Assembly (NCBI RefSeq): GCF_023953965.1
Contig: NZ_JAMLIX010000001.1
Span: 2,046,501-2,110,500 of the forward strand
Length of the DNA: 64,000 nt
Reading direction: 5' to 3'
Source of the DNA: Bosea sp. (in: a-proteobacteria)
Lineage (GTDB): Bacteria; Pseudomonadota; Alphaproteobacteria; Rhizobiales; Beijerinckiaceae
Shown: positions 8,845 through 18,281 of the stretch, piece after piece
How the letters are laid out: every line of letters begins with the position of its first letter
Position numbering within the stretch: position 1 is the stretch's first letter
Position numbers and translations under genes: made by a program
Notes under the pieces: generated by a model
The model's input: the letters and a program-made list of their open reading frames with translations, nothing else
Told to the model about the DNA's origin: nothing
Databases searched by the model: none

Positions 8845-8873
8845 TTGACATGGCTGAAGTCAAGGGAGTAGAT
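8845..8873 (+). promoter_or_regulatory. candidate sigma-70 promoter for the MmgE/PrpD gene
   Basis: A perfect -35 box TTGACA (8845-8850) is followed after 17 bp by a weak -10-like GTAGAT (8868-8873), directly downstream of the TTTCATATA repeats and about 150 bp before the start at 9023. The weak -10 would fit an activated promoter. Confidence 0.35.
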
Positions 8874-9022
8874 CGCCTGGATGTCGCCGGGGGAGCGGGC
8901 CGATACGCTGAGCCGCAGTATATCCAACGAGCTGTGCGTTTAGATCGCGTGAAGTGACGGGTTTGATCGAACGGCCGAGCCGCTGGCCAGAACAGTTGGA
9001 TACCGGGGGAGAAGAAGCCGAC

Positions 9023-10375
9023 ATGACCTCAACAATCTCGCAGGTGATCTCACGCTACGTCGCGGAACTCGATTGGAACGACGTCCCCCCGCATGTTCAG
9101 GACCGGGCCCGGGACCGCTTGCTCGACGCCGTCAGTACGGGCATCGCCGGGCGCGATGTCGATGTGACGCGGGTCGTGCGCCGTGCCGTGGCGGGCAATG
9201 GCAACGGCCCTTGCACCTCACTCGTCGATGACGTGCTCCGCCCGGCCGGCGATGCCGCGCTGGTGAACGGTACATCGGTGCACTCGATCCTCTATGAGGA
9301 CATCCATCAAAAGACGGCGGATCATCCGGGGGCGGTCATGGTGCCTTCCTGCCTCGCCGCGGCCGAGGAGATGATCGCAGCCGGCCGCGCGGCCACGATC
9401 GGGGACGTCCTTCTTGGCATCCTGGTCGGCTACGAGGTCGAGCTCGCGCTCGGCCAGGCGCTCGCGCGATCGGTCATCGATCGCGGCCTGCGGACCACGT
9501 CGATCCTGGGATCGGTCGGGGCGGCCGCGGCGGTCGCCAAGGTCTATGGCCTCGATGAGCCCCAGGCCGCAGGCGCCGTGAACATGGGCGCGAACTTCGC
9601 GTTCGGCCTGATCGAAGGCATCGCGCTGACCGGCATGGAAATGTACATCCATGCCGGGGCGGCGGGGCGCGCCGGCATTCTCGCCGCAAGACTGGGCGAG
9701 GCCGGCGTTTTCAGCACGCCGCTCTCCTTCGAGGGGCCGAGCGGCTATTTCAACGCCTTCGGCCCGCTCGTCGAGCCGTTCCGCATCGGCGACCAGTGGC
9801 GCATCCTCAATGTCTGGTGCAAGGCCTATCCGCTCAGCGGCGACAAGCAGCGCGCCGTCGATGCCGGCATCGCCGCCCGTCGCGCCGGCATCTCCGCAAG
9901 CGACGTCAGGCGCGTCACGGTGCGCATGTCGGCGCGTTCGCTGAAATATCCCGGCGCCGACTGGCGCGGGCCGTTCACGCGCTTCACCCAGGCGCAGAAC
10001 AGCACGCAGTTCTGCGTCGCCGCAGCGCTGCTCGGCCGCGACATGAGCGATGTCGAGACCTTCACCAAAGGGTTCGCCGATCCTGCGATCGAGGCTTTCA
10101 TGCAGAAGATCGACCTCATCGGCGAAGACCGGCGCGATGCGACCGGGGCCGAAGAGATCGACATCGAAATGAATACCGGTGAGGTCAAATCCTTCGAAGT
10201 GGAATGGGCCGAGGCGCGCATCCCCACGATCGACAAGATGGCCGCCAAGCTGAGGCTGCTGACCCGCGATTTCTGGCCTGCGAACACGGTCGACGATCTC
10301 GTCGCCGCGGTGACGGGCCCGATCGACAGGCCGGTCAGCGACCTCTCCGCGATCTTGCGACGGCGCCTTGCCTGA
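9023..10375 (+). CDS. MmgE/PrpD family protein
   Basis: A 450-residue member of the MmgE/PrpD family (2-methylcitrate dehydratase, cis-aconitate decarboxylase and relatives). Family traits include the N-terminal RARDRLLDAVSTGIAGR, NGTSVHSILYEDIHQ near residue 85, the VGYEVELALG and RGLRTTSILG stretches, and YPLSGDKQRAVDAG. The frame opens at 8954, but I choose the ATG at 9023, which has GGGGGAG upstream and gives the normal family N-terminus. Members dehydrate or decarboxylate small di- and tricarboxylic acids, or isomerise related compounds; the substrate here is unknown. It is followed 217 bp later by an aminotransferase on the same strand. Confidence 0.87.
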   Translation: MTSTISQVISRYVAELDWNDVPPHVQDRARDRLLDAVSTGIAGRDVDVTRVVRRAVAGNGNGPCTSLVDDVLRPAGDAALVNGTSVHSILYEDIHQKTADHPGAVMVPSCLAAAEEMIAAGRAATIGDVLLGILVGYEVELALGQALARSVIDRGLRTTSILGSVGAAAAVAKVYGLDEPQAAGAVNMGANFAFGLIEGIALTGMEMYIHAGAAGRAGILAARLGEAGVFSTPLSFEGPSGYFNAFGPLVEPFRIGDQWRILNVWCKAYPLSGDKQRAVDAGIAARRAGISASDVRRVTVRMSARSLKYPGADWRGPFTRFTQAQNSTQFCVAAALLGRDMSDVETFTKGFADPAIEAFMQKIDLIGEDRRDATGAEEIDIEMNTGEVKSFEVEWAEARIPTIDKMAAKLRLLTRDFWPANTVDDLVAAVTGPIDRPVSDLSAILRRRLA

Positions 10376-10397
10376 CCGCAGATCGGCCGGGCAGGAC

Positions 10398-10423
10398 TTG
10401 CCACTGTGCCTTGCCACTGTGCC
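10398..10423. repeat. 13-bp tandem repeat
   Basis: TTGCCACTGTGCC is present twice in perfect tandem (10398-10410 and 10411-10423), followed by a partial third copy TTGCCA. It starts 22 bp after the MmgE/PrpD stop in a 217-bp intergenic region. No function is apparent; slipped-strand duplication is the simplest origin. Confidence 0.6.
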
Positions 10424-10592
10424 TTGCCATGCGAAGGGTTGCCGGACGCTGGAGTTTCCGGCATTCAATCGCGGCGGCGAGCTTGAGTGTTCCGCCGGGC
10501 TTCCGGAGGATGAAAGCCGATGATCCGGCAGCGTTGCCGCGGCGTCGCGTTCAAGCGTAAGCCTGCCCGGCTGCAATCCCAGGACCGTCCTT

Positions 10593-11519
10593 ATGATGTC
10601 TTCCGATCCTGAAACCGATCTGTCGGCCGGCGTCGCTTTCGTCGATGGAGCCTATGTTCCGCTCGATGAAGCCCGTATTCCGTTGCTGGACCGCGGTTTC
10701 CTGAAATCGGAGGCGACCTATGACGTCGTCCATGTCTGGAAAGGGTATTTCTTCCTCCTGAACGACTATGTCGACCGGTTCCACCGGTCGATGGCCGGGC
10801 TCAACATGGCCCTCGACTACAGCCGCGGCCAGATCATCGACATCCTTCATGACTGCGTCGCGATGAGCCGGCTAAGGGATTCCTATATCCAGATGACGTG
10901 CACGCGCGGCGTTCCCCCGCCCGGAAGCCGCGATCCGCGCGACTGCCGCAATCGCTTCTACGCGTTCGCGGCGCCGTTCTCCTGGATCGCCAATGAGGAG
11001 CAGCGCCGGGACGGGATCCGGGTCGGCGTTGCGAGCGTGGAGCGCATTCCGCCGGCCTCGCTCGATCCGCGGATCAAGAATTTCCATTGGCTCGATCTCG
11101 TCATGGCCTCCTACGACGTCTACGGCCAGGGGGCGCTGGTGCCGATCCTGCCCGATCGCGACGGCAACATCACCGAGGGGCCCGGCTTCAACGTGTTCGC
11201 GCTTCTGGACGGCAAGCTGACGACACCGATACGCGGCGCATTCGAAGGCATGACGCGGCGAACGGTGATCGAACTCGCCCAGTCGATCCAGATCCCTGTC
11301 GATATCCGCGATATCCCCTTCGATGAATTGGGCCGGGCCGATGAGATCTTCATCTCCAGCACGGCCGGCGGCGTCATCCCGGTGACGGTCCTCGACGGCA
11401 AGCCCGTCGGTTGCGGCGTCCCGGGACCGATGACCGGCCGCCTCCACGACTTGTACTGGCAGGCGCATGAGGACCCCCGCTACGCAACGGCGGTCCGTTA
11501 CGATCGCGCATCCCGCTGA
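10593..11519 (+). CDS. class IV aminotransferase, similar to (R)-selective amine transaminases
   Basis: A 308-residue PLP fold-type IV aminotransferase. The catalytic Lys is in PRIKNFHWLDLV and the phosphate-binding region includes ITEGPGFNVF and STAGGVIPV. The N-terminal EARIPLLDRGFL...ATYDVVHVW and the C-terminal GPMTGRLHDLYW resemble, from memory, (R)-amine:pyruvate transaminases such as that of Arthrobacter more than branched-chain or D-alanine aminotransferases. Such enzymes transfer an amino group between an amine or D-amino acid and a keto acid in the cytosol. The start (ATG ATG) is preceded by AGGAC. It follows the MmgE/PrpD gene on the same strand and converges on a peptide-binding protein gene. 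Substrate preference is inference. Confidence 0.88.
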   Translation: MMSSDPETDLSAGVAFVDGAYVPLDEARIPLLDRGFLKSEATYDVVHVWKGYFFLLNDYVDRFHRSMAGLNMALDYSRGQIIDILHDCVAMSRLRDSYIQMTCTRGVPPPGSRDPRDCRNRFYAFAAPFSWIANEEQRRDGIRVGVASVERIPPASLDPRIKNFHWLDLVMASYDVYGQGALVPILPDRDGNITEGPGFNVFALLDGKLTTPIRGAFEGMTRRTVIELAQSIQIPVDIRDIPFDELGRADEIFISSTAGGVIPVTVLDGKPVGCGVPGPMTGRLHDLYWQAHEDPRYATAVRYDRASR

Positions 11520-11532
11520 AGGCCCGCAGGAC

Positions 11533-11568
11533 GCGGCCGAACCCCTTCGATGGAACGGGGCAGGCCGC
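11533..11568. terminator. hairpin between convergent genes
   Basis: GCGGCC...CCCC, an 11-base loop, then GGGG...GGCCGC form a two-part stem between the aminotransferase stop (11519) and the convergent binding-protein stop (11572). It lacks a T-tract on either strand; position alone suggests a bidirectional terminator. Confidence 0.35.
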
Positions 11569-11571
11569 CCG

Positions 11572-13158
11572 TCAGGATTTCTGGATCGCCTCGTAGCGCG
11601 TGTAGTCCGCCGTCAGCCCGAGCTGCAGGCCCGTCACCCCGCGGCGCAGCACCGCGACCTCGTTGCGCTGAAGCAGGAAGGACGTCGGTCCCCGCTTGAA
11701 GTGCTGGCGCTGCATGTCCTCATAGATCGCGATGCGCTTGGCATCGTCGGCTTCCCGCGCGGCCTGGCGAACGGCGGCGGTCAGCTCAGGATCGATCCAG
11801 TGGCTGCGCCAGGCCATGACGCGCAACTGGTTGTTCTCGGAGTTATCGTCGTTCTCGCAGAAATACTGCGCATTGGAGTTCGGATCGAAGTAGTCGGTGC
11901 TCCAGCGCAGCAGCGCCATTTTCGAGGTGCGCTGACGGGACTTGGTCAGAACCTGCCGGGGGTCCGCCGACAGAAGCGATGCCCGGATCCCGACATCCGC
12001 CAGGTTGCGCTGCAGCGCCTGCGCCACGTCGAAGAAGGGTGGGCTGCCGTAGTGGTCGACCTCGATGGCGAAGCCATCGGGGTAGCCGGCCTCGGCCAGG
12101 AGCTGCTTCGCGCGGGCGACGTCGCGGCGATAGGGACGGTCCGCGATCGAGCCCGGCATGCCCGCCGGCAGGAAAGCCTGGTGCACGCTCCAGGTGCCCG
12201 GCGTCACGTTCTCGGCGATCCCGTCATAGTCGATCGCCCATTTCACCGCCTCGTGCACCTGCGGCTTCGAGAGCTCGGGCACGGATGTGTTCATCGAGAT
12301 GTACATCTGCGTGCCCTGGCCGGAGGACACCAGGTTGAAGTTGGCGTCGTTGCGCAGCGTCTTGATCCGGTCGGCGTCGATGTCGCGCGCGATATCGGCG
12401 TCGCCGCGCTGCAACATGAGGAATTGCACGGAGCTGTCCGGGACATGGCGGATCAGGATGCGCCGCAACTGCACCGGGGTGGCGTGGTTCGGGTTCGCCT
12501 CGAGGGTCACCTGCTCGTTGGCGTTGTAGCCGATGAGGCGAAACGGCCCCGCCCCGGCGCTATGCCCCTTCAGCCACTGATTGCCGAGGTCCCCGTCGCG
12601 CTCGTTCGCGAGCACGCGCTTTTTCTCGAGGATGCTCGCGACGTTCGCAGACAGGCAATAGAGCACGAAACTGGTCGCCCGCGCATCCGTCAGCTCGATC
12701 GTGACGGTCCCGGGGTCGGTGGCACGAATACGGCTGGCGGCGTTGCTCTTGTCGAAGCCGAACTGCGTCAGGATGAAGCTCGGCGGCTTGCCCAGGATCA
12801 CGGCCCGCTGCAGCGAGAACGCCACGTCGTCCGCCGTGACCGGCGCGCCGCCGTCGAAGACCTGTCCCGGGCGCAGCTTGAAGGTGAACCGCAACCTGTC
12901 CGGGCTGACCTCCCAGCTCTCCGCCAGATCGCCGCGGATCGTCGCCCCATAGGGGCGCACGAGCTTGCGGTAGCAGTTGGTGCAGACCTCGTTGCTCGAG
13001 AATTCATAGGCCTCGGCCGGATCGAGGCTGAGGATGTCGCCGATATGGCGCGCGAACACCACCACGTCACGGGGCGTCTGCGCCTGTGCCGCGCCAAAGC
13101 GCGCGACGGCGGGAATGGCGAGCGGGGCGGCAATGAAGCTACGGCGACTGAGAGACAT
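11572..13158 (-). CDS. peptide/nickel-type ABC transporter substrate-binding protein (family 5)
   Basis: A 528-residue extracellular solute-binding protein of family 5 (DppA/OppA type). The N-terminus MSLSRRSFIAAPLAIPAVA carries a twin-arginine-like SRRSF motif followed by a hydrophobic stretch and an AQA cleavage site. LDPAEAYEF...CYRKLVRPYG and the RDVARAKQLLAEAGYPDG segment are family hallmarks. It is transcribed away from a dipeptidase-permease-ATPase gene cluster (13387-18077) that lacks its own binding protein, so the two divergent units almost certainly form one importer. The ligand is presumably a peptide, given the dipeptidase. Confidence 0.92.
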   Translation of the reverse strand: MSLSRRSFIAAPLAIPAVARFGAAQAQTPRDVVVFARHIGDILSLDPAEAYEFSSNEVCTNCYRKLVRPYGATIRGDLAESWEVSPDRLRFTFKLRPGQVFDGGAPVTADDVAFSLQRAVILGKPPSFILTQFGFDKSNAASRIRATDPGTVTIELTDARATSFVLYCLSANVASILEKKRVLANERDGDLGNQWLKGHSAGAGPFRLIGYNANEQVTLEANPNHATPVQLRRILIRHVPDSSVQFLMLQRGDADIARDIDADRIKTLRNDANFNLVSSGQGTQMYISMNTSVPELSKPQVHEAVKWAIDYDGIAENVTPGTWSVHQAFLPAGMPGSIADRPYRRDVARAKQLLAEAGYPDGFAIEVDHYGSPPFFDVAQALQRNLADVGIRASLLSADPRQVLTKSRQRTSKMALLRWSTDYFDPNSNAQYFCENDDNSENNQLRVMAWRSHWIDPELTAAVRQAAREADDAKRIAIYEDMQRQHFKRGPTSFLLQRNEVAVLRRGVTGLQLGLTADYTRYEAIQKS

Positions 13159-13386
13159 CGTGGCGCATCCTCAAAAGGCCGGGCGGTTCATGCCGTCGCG
13201 GCGGGTTGTATCGGGGGTCTGCACGCGAAGCGTCTTGCCGCTCAGCACTGCATATCCGCGGCGGTGTCGCAAGGGCAGCCGGGAAAAAGATCGCGCAGGG
13301 CGTGACCCGCTTGCGGAACGGCCTGCACTATGGGAGGCATATCATCCGGGGGCCTCCAGGGGGGCCGGAGGGGCGGGGCCCGCACG

Positions 13387-14592
13387 ATGGCTGCATCCGG
13401 CGCAGACGCTTTCCTGAAGCGGGCGATATCCCTGCTCGAACGGGTGCCGCTGCTGGACGGGCACAACGACCTCGCCTGGGTCATCCGGCTGGACGAGGAG
13501 GCGCGCGGCGACGTGCTGCGCTACGACCTCACCCGCGTCCATCCCGAGGGCGACACCGATATCCCGCGTCTGCGCGAAGGACGGGTCGCCGCGCAGGTCT
13601 GGGCGGCCTATGTCCCGACCGACATGCCGCAGCCGGCAAAGGTCGCGCTCGAGCAGATCGACCTCATCCTGCGCATCGAGCAGGCGCATCCGGACGTGTT
13701 CCTGCCGGCGCGGAAAGCCGCCGATATCGCGCGCGCTCACCGGCTCGGCAAGATCGCCTCCATCATCGCGGTGGAGGGCGGCGTCGGCCTGGAGAACAGC
13801 CTGGCGCCGCTGCGCGTCTGGCAGGCTGCGGGCGTGAGGCTGGTGACGCTGTGCCACAACGGCAGCCTGGACTGGGTCGACAGCGCGACCGACGCGGCCC
13901 GCAGCGGCGGCCTGAGCGCCTTCGGCCGCGCCGTCGTGCGGGAACTGAACCGCCTCGGCATGATCGTCGACTGCGCCCATGTCTCGGCTGAGGTGATGCA
14001 CCATGTGCTCGATACCTCGACGGCGCCGATCGTGTTTTCCCACTCGAACGCGCGGACGTTGTGCGCCCATCCCCGCAATGTGCCCGACGACGTGCTGGAC
14101 CGGCTCAAGGGCAGGGAGGGCCTGGTCATGGCCACCTTCGTCCCCGATTTCGTCAGCGAACCGGTGCGGACCTGGATGAAGCCGCTGCGAGAGGCGCATC
14201 TGCGCAGCATCGGCGGAGGCTGGCTCGCCGCGATCGAAGCCTGGGAGAAGGTGCACGGCCCCCGCCCGCAGGCCGCCCTGACGCAGGTCGCCGACCACAT
14301 CGAATATCTCGCCAACCGCATCGGCGCGAGGCGCCTTGGGATCGGGTCCGACTATTTCGGCGTGCCGACCAAGCCGCCCGAACTGATGAACGTCAGCCGC
14401 TTTCCCCATCTCTTCGCGGAGCTGTTGCGCCGCGGCTGGTCCGAGGAGCATCTGGCGGGGCTTGCGGGCGGCAACTTCATCCGGGTGATGCGCGCGGTCG
14501 AGCGCGAGGGGCGGCGGCTGCGCCGGACCAGACCGCCGCTGCTGGGCACCGTGCAGGACCTCGACGGGTCCGCTGCCGCCGCGAGCCGATGA
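13387..14592 (+). CDS. membrane dipeptidase-like peptidase, family M19
   Basis: A renal-dipeptidase family (M19) zinc hydrolase of about 401 residues. LLDGHNDLAW gives the first His-x-Asp zinc ligands, AVEGGVGLEN the bridging Glu, VDCAHVS and VFSHSNAR the two later His ligands, and LGIGSDYFG the C-terminal Asp. The frame opens at 13330, but the ATG at 13387 is preferred since the extra residues are Gly/Arg rich and unlike the family. No signal peptide is visible, so it is likely cytosolic. The stop overlaps the start of the following permease (ATGA), tying dipeptide hydrolysis to import. Confidence 0.92.
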   Translation: MAASGADAFLKRAISLLERVPLLDGHNDLAWVIRLDEEARGDVLRYDLTRVHPEGDTDIPRLREGRVAAQVWAAYVPTDMPQPAKVALEQIDLILRIEQAHPDVFLPARKAADIARAHRLGKIASIIAVEGGVGLENSLAPLRVWQAAGVRLVTLCHNGSLDWVDSATDAARSGGLSAFGRAVVRELNRLGMIVDCAHVSAEVMHHVLDTSTAPIVFSHSNARTLCAHPRNVPDDVLDRLKGREGLVMATFVPDFVSEPVRTWMKPLREAHLRSIGGGWLAAIEAWEKVHGPRPQAALTQVADHIEYLANRIGARRLGIGSDYFGVPTKPPELMNVSRFPHLFAELLRRGWSEEHLAGLAGGNFIRVMRAVEREGRRLRRTRPPLLGTVQDLDGSAAAASR

Positions 14593-15602
14593 CGAGCCGG
14601 GTCCGCGCCCTCCTCGCCAGCGCCGCGACGATCCCGATCACGCTGTTGGGCCTGACCCTGGTGACCTTCCTGATCGGGCGGGTGATGCCGGTCGATCCGG
14701 TGCTCGCCATCGTCGGCGACCGGGCACCGCAGGAGCTGGTGGCGCGGATGCGCCTGGAAATGGGCCTCGATCGCCCCCTGTACGAGCAGTTCCTGCACTA
14801 TCTTGGCCAGTTGCTGCGGGGCGATCTCGGCTATTCGACGACCACTTCGAACCTGGTCACGACGGACATCGCCCGTTTCTTCCCGGCGACCTTCGAGCTC
14901 GCGACGGTCGCGGTCCTGCTCGCCGTGGCGATCGGCGTCCCGCTCGGCGTGGCGGCGGCGGTGCGGCAGGGAAGCTGGCTCGATCAGGCGGTGCGCATCT
15001 TCTGCCTCGTCGGCCACAGCCTGCCGGTCTTCGTGCTGGGGCTCGCCTCGCTCCTGATCTTCTATGCCTGGCTCGACATCGCGCCGGGGCCGGGGCGGCA
15101 GGGGCTGTACTTCCAGGGCATGGTCCCGGTCAGGACCGGCATGCTGACCATCGACGCGGCGCTCGCGGGCGACTGGCCGGCGCTGCGCGACGCGCTCGCC
15201 CATCTCGCGCAGCCCGCCGGCCTGCTCGCGGCCTATTCGCTCGCCTATATCGCGCGCATGACGCGGGCTTTCATGCTGGCGGAGCTGCAATCCGAATATG
15301 TGACCACCGCACGCGCCAAGGGATGCTCCGAGGCCGCGATCATCTGGCACCACACCTTCCGCAACATCGCCGTGCCCCTCGTCACCGTGCTCGCGCTCAC
15401 CTATGCCGGCCTGCTGGAGGGCGCGGTGCTGACCGAGATCATCTTCGCCTGGCCCGGCCTCGGACAATATCTGACGATGTCGCTCCTGAACGCCGACATG
15501 AACGCAGTCCTCGGCGCGACCCTGGTCATCGGGCTGATCTATGTCGGGCTCAACCTCATGGCCGACGCGTCCTACCGCCTGCTGGACCCGCGCACGCGAT
15601 GA
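14589..15602 (+). CDS. peptide-type ABC transporter permease (DppB-like)
   Basis: A 337-residue inner-membrane permease with an N-terminal membrane anchor, then the DppB/OppB family region DPVLAIVGDRAPQELVARMR...LGLDRPLYEQF and the docking segment YVTTARAKGCSEAAIIWHH. The frame opens far upstream inside the dipeptidase gene; the ATG at 14589, in a 4-bp ATGA overlap, gives the proper N-terminus. It pairs with the DppC-like permease downstream to form the channel. Confidence 0.94.
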   Translation: MTSRVRALLASAATIPITLLGLTLVTFLIGRVMPVDPVLAIVGDRAPQELVARMRLEMGLDRPLYEQFLHYLGQLLRGDLGYSTTTSNLVTTDIARFFPATFELATVAVLLAVAIGVPLGVAAAVRQGSWLDQAVRIFCLVGHSLPVFVLGLASLLIFYAWLDIAPGPGRQGLYFQGMVPVRTGMLTIDAALAGDWPALRDALAHLAQPAGLLAAYSLAYIARMTRAFMLAELQSEYVTTARAKGCSEAAIIWHHTFRNIAVPLVTVLALTYAGLLEGAVLTEIIFAWPGLGQYLTMSLLNADMNAVLGATLVIGLIYVGLNLMADASYRLLDPRTR

Positions 15603-16497
15603 GCAAGTCCTTTTCCAAGGCCTGGCTGCTCTCCGATGCGCCCGCCTCGTCCAGGCAGGCGGCGTGGGGCCAGCGTTACCAGGCGTGGCTCGCCTTTCGC
15701 CGCAACCGGCTGGCCATGGCCGGCCTCATCGTGGTGGTCCTGCTGCTGCTGATGGCGCTGCTAGCGCCCTGGCTCGCGACGCACGATCCCGATCAGCAGA
15801 ATCTGGGGCTGCGGCTCGCCCGCCCCAGCGCCGCGCATTGGCTGGGCACGGACGAGCTCGGGCGCGACCTGTGGTCCAGGCTGGTGTTCGGCGCCCGGAT
15901 CACGCTGGGGATGGTGGTCGCCGTCATGCTGCTCGTGGCGCCGATCGGGCTCCTGATCGGCTGCACCGCGGGCTATGCCGGCGGCGGCCTCGATCGGCTG
16001 CTGATGCGCGTGACCGACATCTTCCTCGCCTTTCCGCGGCTGATCCTGGCGCTCGCCTTCGTCGCGGCGCTGAAACCCGGCGTGGAGAGCGCCGTCATCG
16101 CCATCGCGCTGACCGGATGGCCGGCCTATGCCCGGCTCGCCCGCGCCGAGACGCTTGCCGTGCGCAATGCCGATTTCATCTGCGCGGTGCGCCTTGCCGG
16201 CGCCTCCGCCACGCGCACCGTGCTGCGCCACGTGACGCCGATCGCGGTGCCCAGCGTGATCGTGCGGGTGACGCTCGACATGTCCTCCTTCATCCTGGTG
16301 GCGGCCGGGCTCGGTTTCCTCGGGCTCGGCGCCCAGCCGCCGCTGCCGGAATGGGGCACGATGATCGCGACGTCGCGGCGCTTCATCCTGGAGCAGTGGT
16401 GGGTGCCGCTGATTCCGGGTATCGCGGTGTTCCTGGCGAGCCTCGCCTTCAACCTGCTCGGCGATGGCCTGCGCGACGTGCTGGACCCGAAACAGCG

Positions 16498-16501
<4 letters not shown>
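15599..16501 (+). CDS. peptide-type ABC transporter permease (DppC-like)
   Basis: A 300-residue permease with the OppC N-terminal domain around FRRNRLAMAGLIVVV, the motif HWLGTDELGRDLWSRLV that is nearly invariant in DppC/OppC proteins, and the docking loop DFICAVRLAGASATRTVLRH. It ends in the usual LGDGLRDVLDPK. The start at 15599 overlaps the upstream stop by 4 bp. Confidence 0.95.
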
Positions 16502-17333
<832 letters not shown>

Positions 17334-17337
<4 letters not shown>

Positions 17338-18077
17338 TCGATATCCGGGACCTGCATGTGCGCTTCGGCGCGGTCCACGCCGTTCGCGGCGTGTCCTTCC
17401 ATGTCGCGGAGGGTGAGAGCTTCGGCCTCGTCGGCGAATCCGGCTCCGGCAAATCGACCGTGCTGCGCGCCATAGCCGGTCTCGTCACCGATTGGACCGG
17501 CACGATGTCGGTCGCCGGGCGCCCGCTTGCCCCCCGCAAGCGCGATGCCGCCTTCCGCCGCACCGCGCAGATGGTGTTCCAGGACCCCTACGGATCGCTG
17601 CATCCGCGCCAGACCGTCAACCGCATCCTCGCCGAGCCGCTTCTCGTCCAGGGCATCGCGGATGCGGAGCAGCGCATCGCGCGCGCGCTGGAGGAGGTGG
17701 CCCTGCCGCTGAGCGTGCGGTTTCGCTATCCGCACCAATTGTCGGGCGGCCAGCGCCAGCGCGTCGCGGTGGCGCGCGCGCTGATCGCCGGGCCTTCGGT
17801 GCTGCTGCTCGACGAGCCGACCAGCGCGCTGGACGCGACCGTGCAGGCGGAGGTGCTGAACCTGCTCGCCGACCTGCGCGCCGCGCGGCGCCTGACCCTG
17901 ATCCTGGTCAGCCACAACCTCGCCGTGGTGGCGCATCTGTGCGAGCGCCTCGCCGTCATGCGGAACGGCGAGATCGTCGAGACGCTGGACGAGACCGCGT
18001 TGCGCGCGGGCCGTGCGACCAACCCCTATGCGCAGGAGCTGATCGCGCTCTCGCTCGACAACGAGGCCGACGGATAG
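17334..18077 (+). CDS. peptide-type ABC transporter ATP-binding protein (DppF-like)
   Basis: A 247-residue ATPase with Walker A GESGSGKST, the FQDPYGSLHPRQTV Q-loop characteristic of DppF/OppF, signature QLSGGQRQRVAVARAL and Walker B VLLLDEPTSALD. It lacks most of the C-terminal oligopeptide extension, as short family members do. It is the last of five genes joined by four ATGA overlaps (dipeptidase, two permeases, two ATPases). The 204 bp after its stop, up to the convergent oxidoreductase, hold no recognisable gene. Confidence 0.94.
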
Positions 18078-18281
18078 CCTTCGGAACTCTTCAGCGCCCC
18101 TCCGGAAAAACGCCGTGTCCGACGACGCTTCCCGCCTCTTACAGCTGCCGAAGACCTGATCAGGGGCTGGCCCGGCAAATGCCCGATCAGGCTTGCTTCA
18201 ACGCCCGGCCGATCCCGGCTGCGGCATAACCGAAGCCGAAACCCACTTGGCGCCTGCCCTTTCTCGCCGGTCCGGTTTTCT

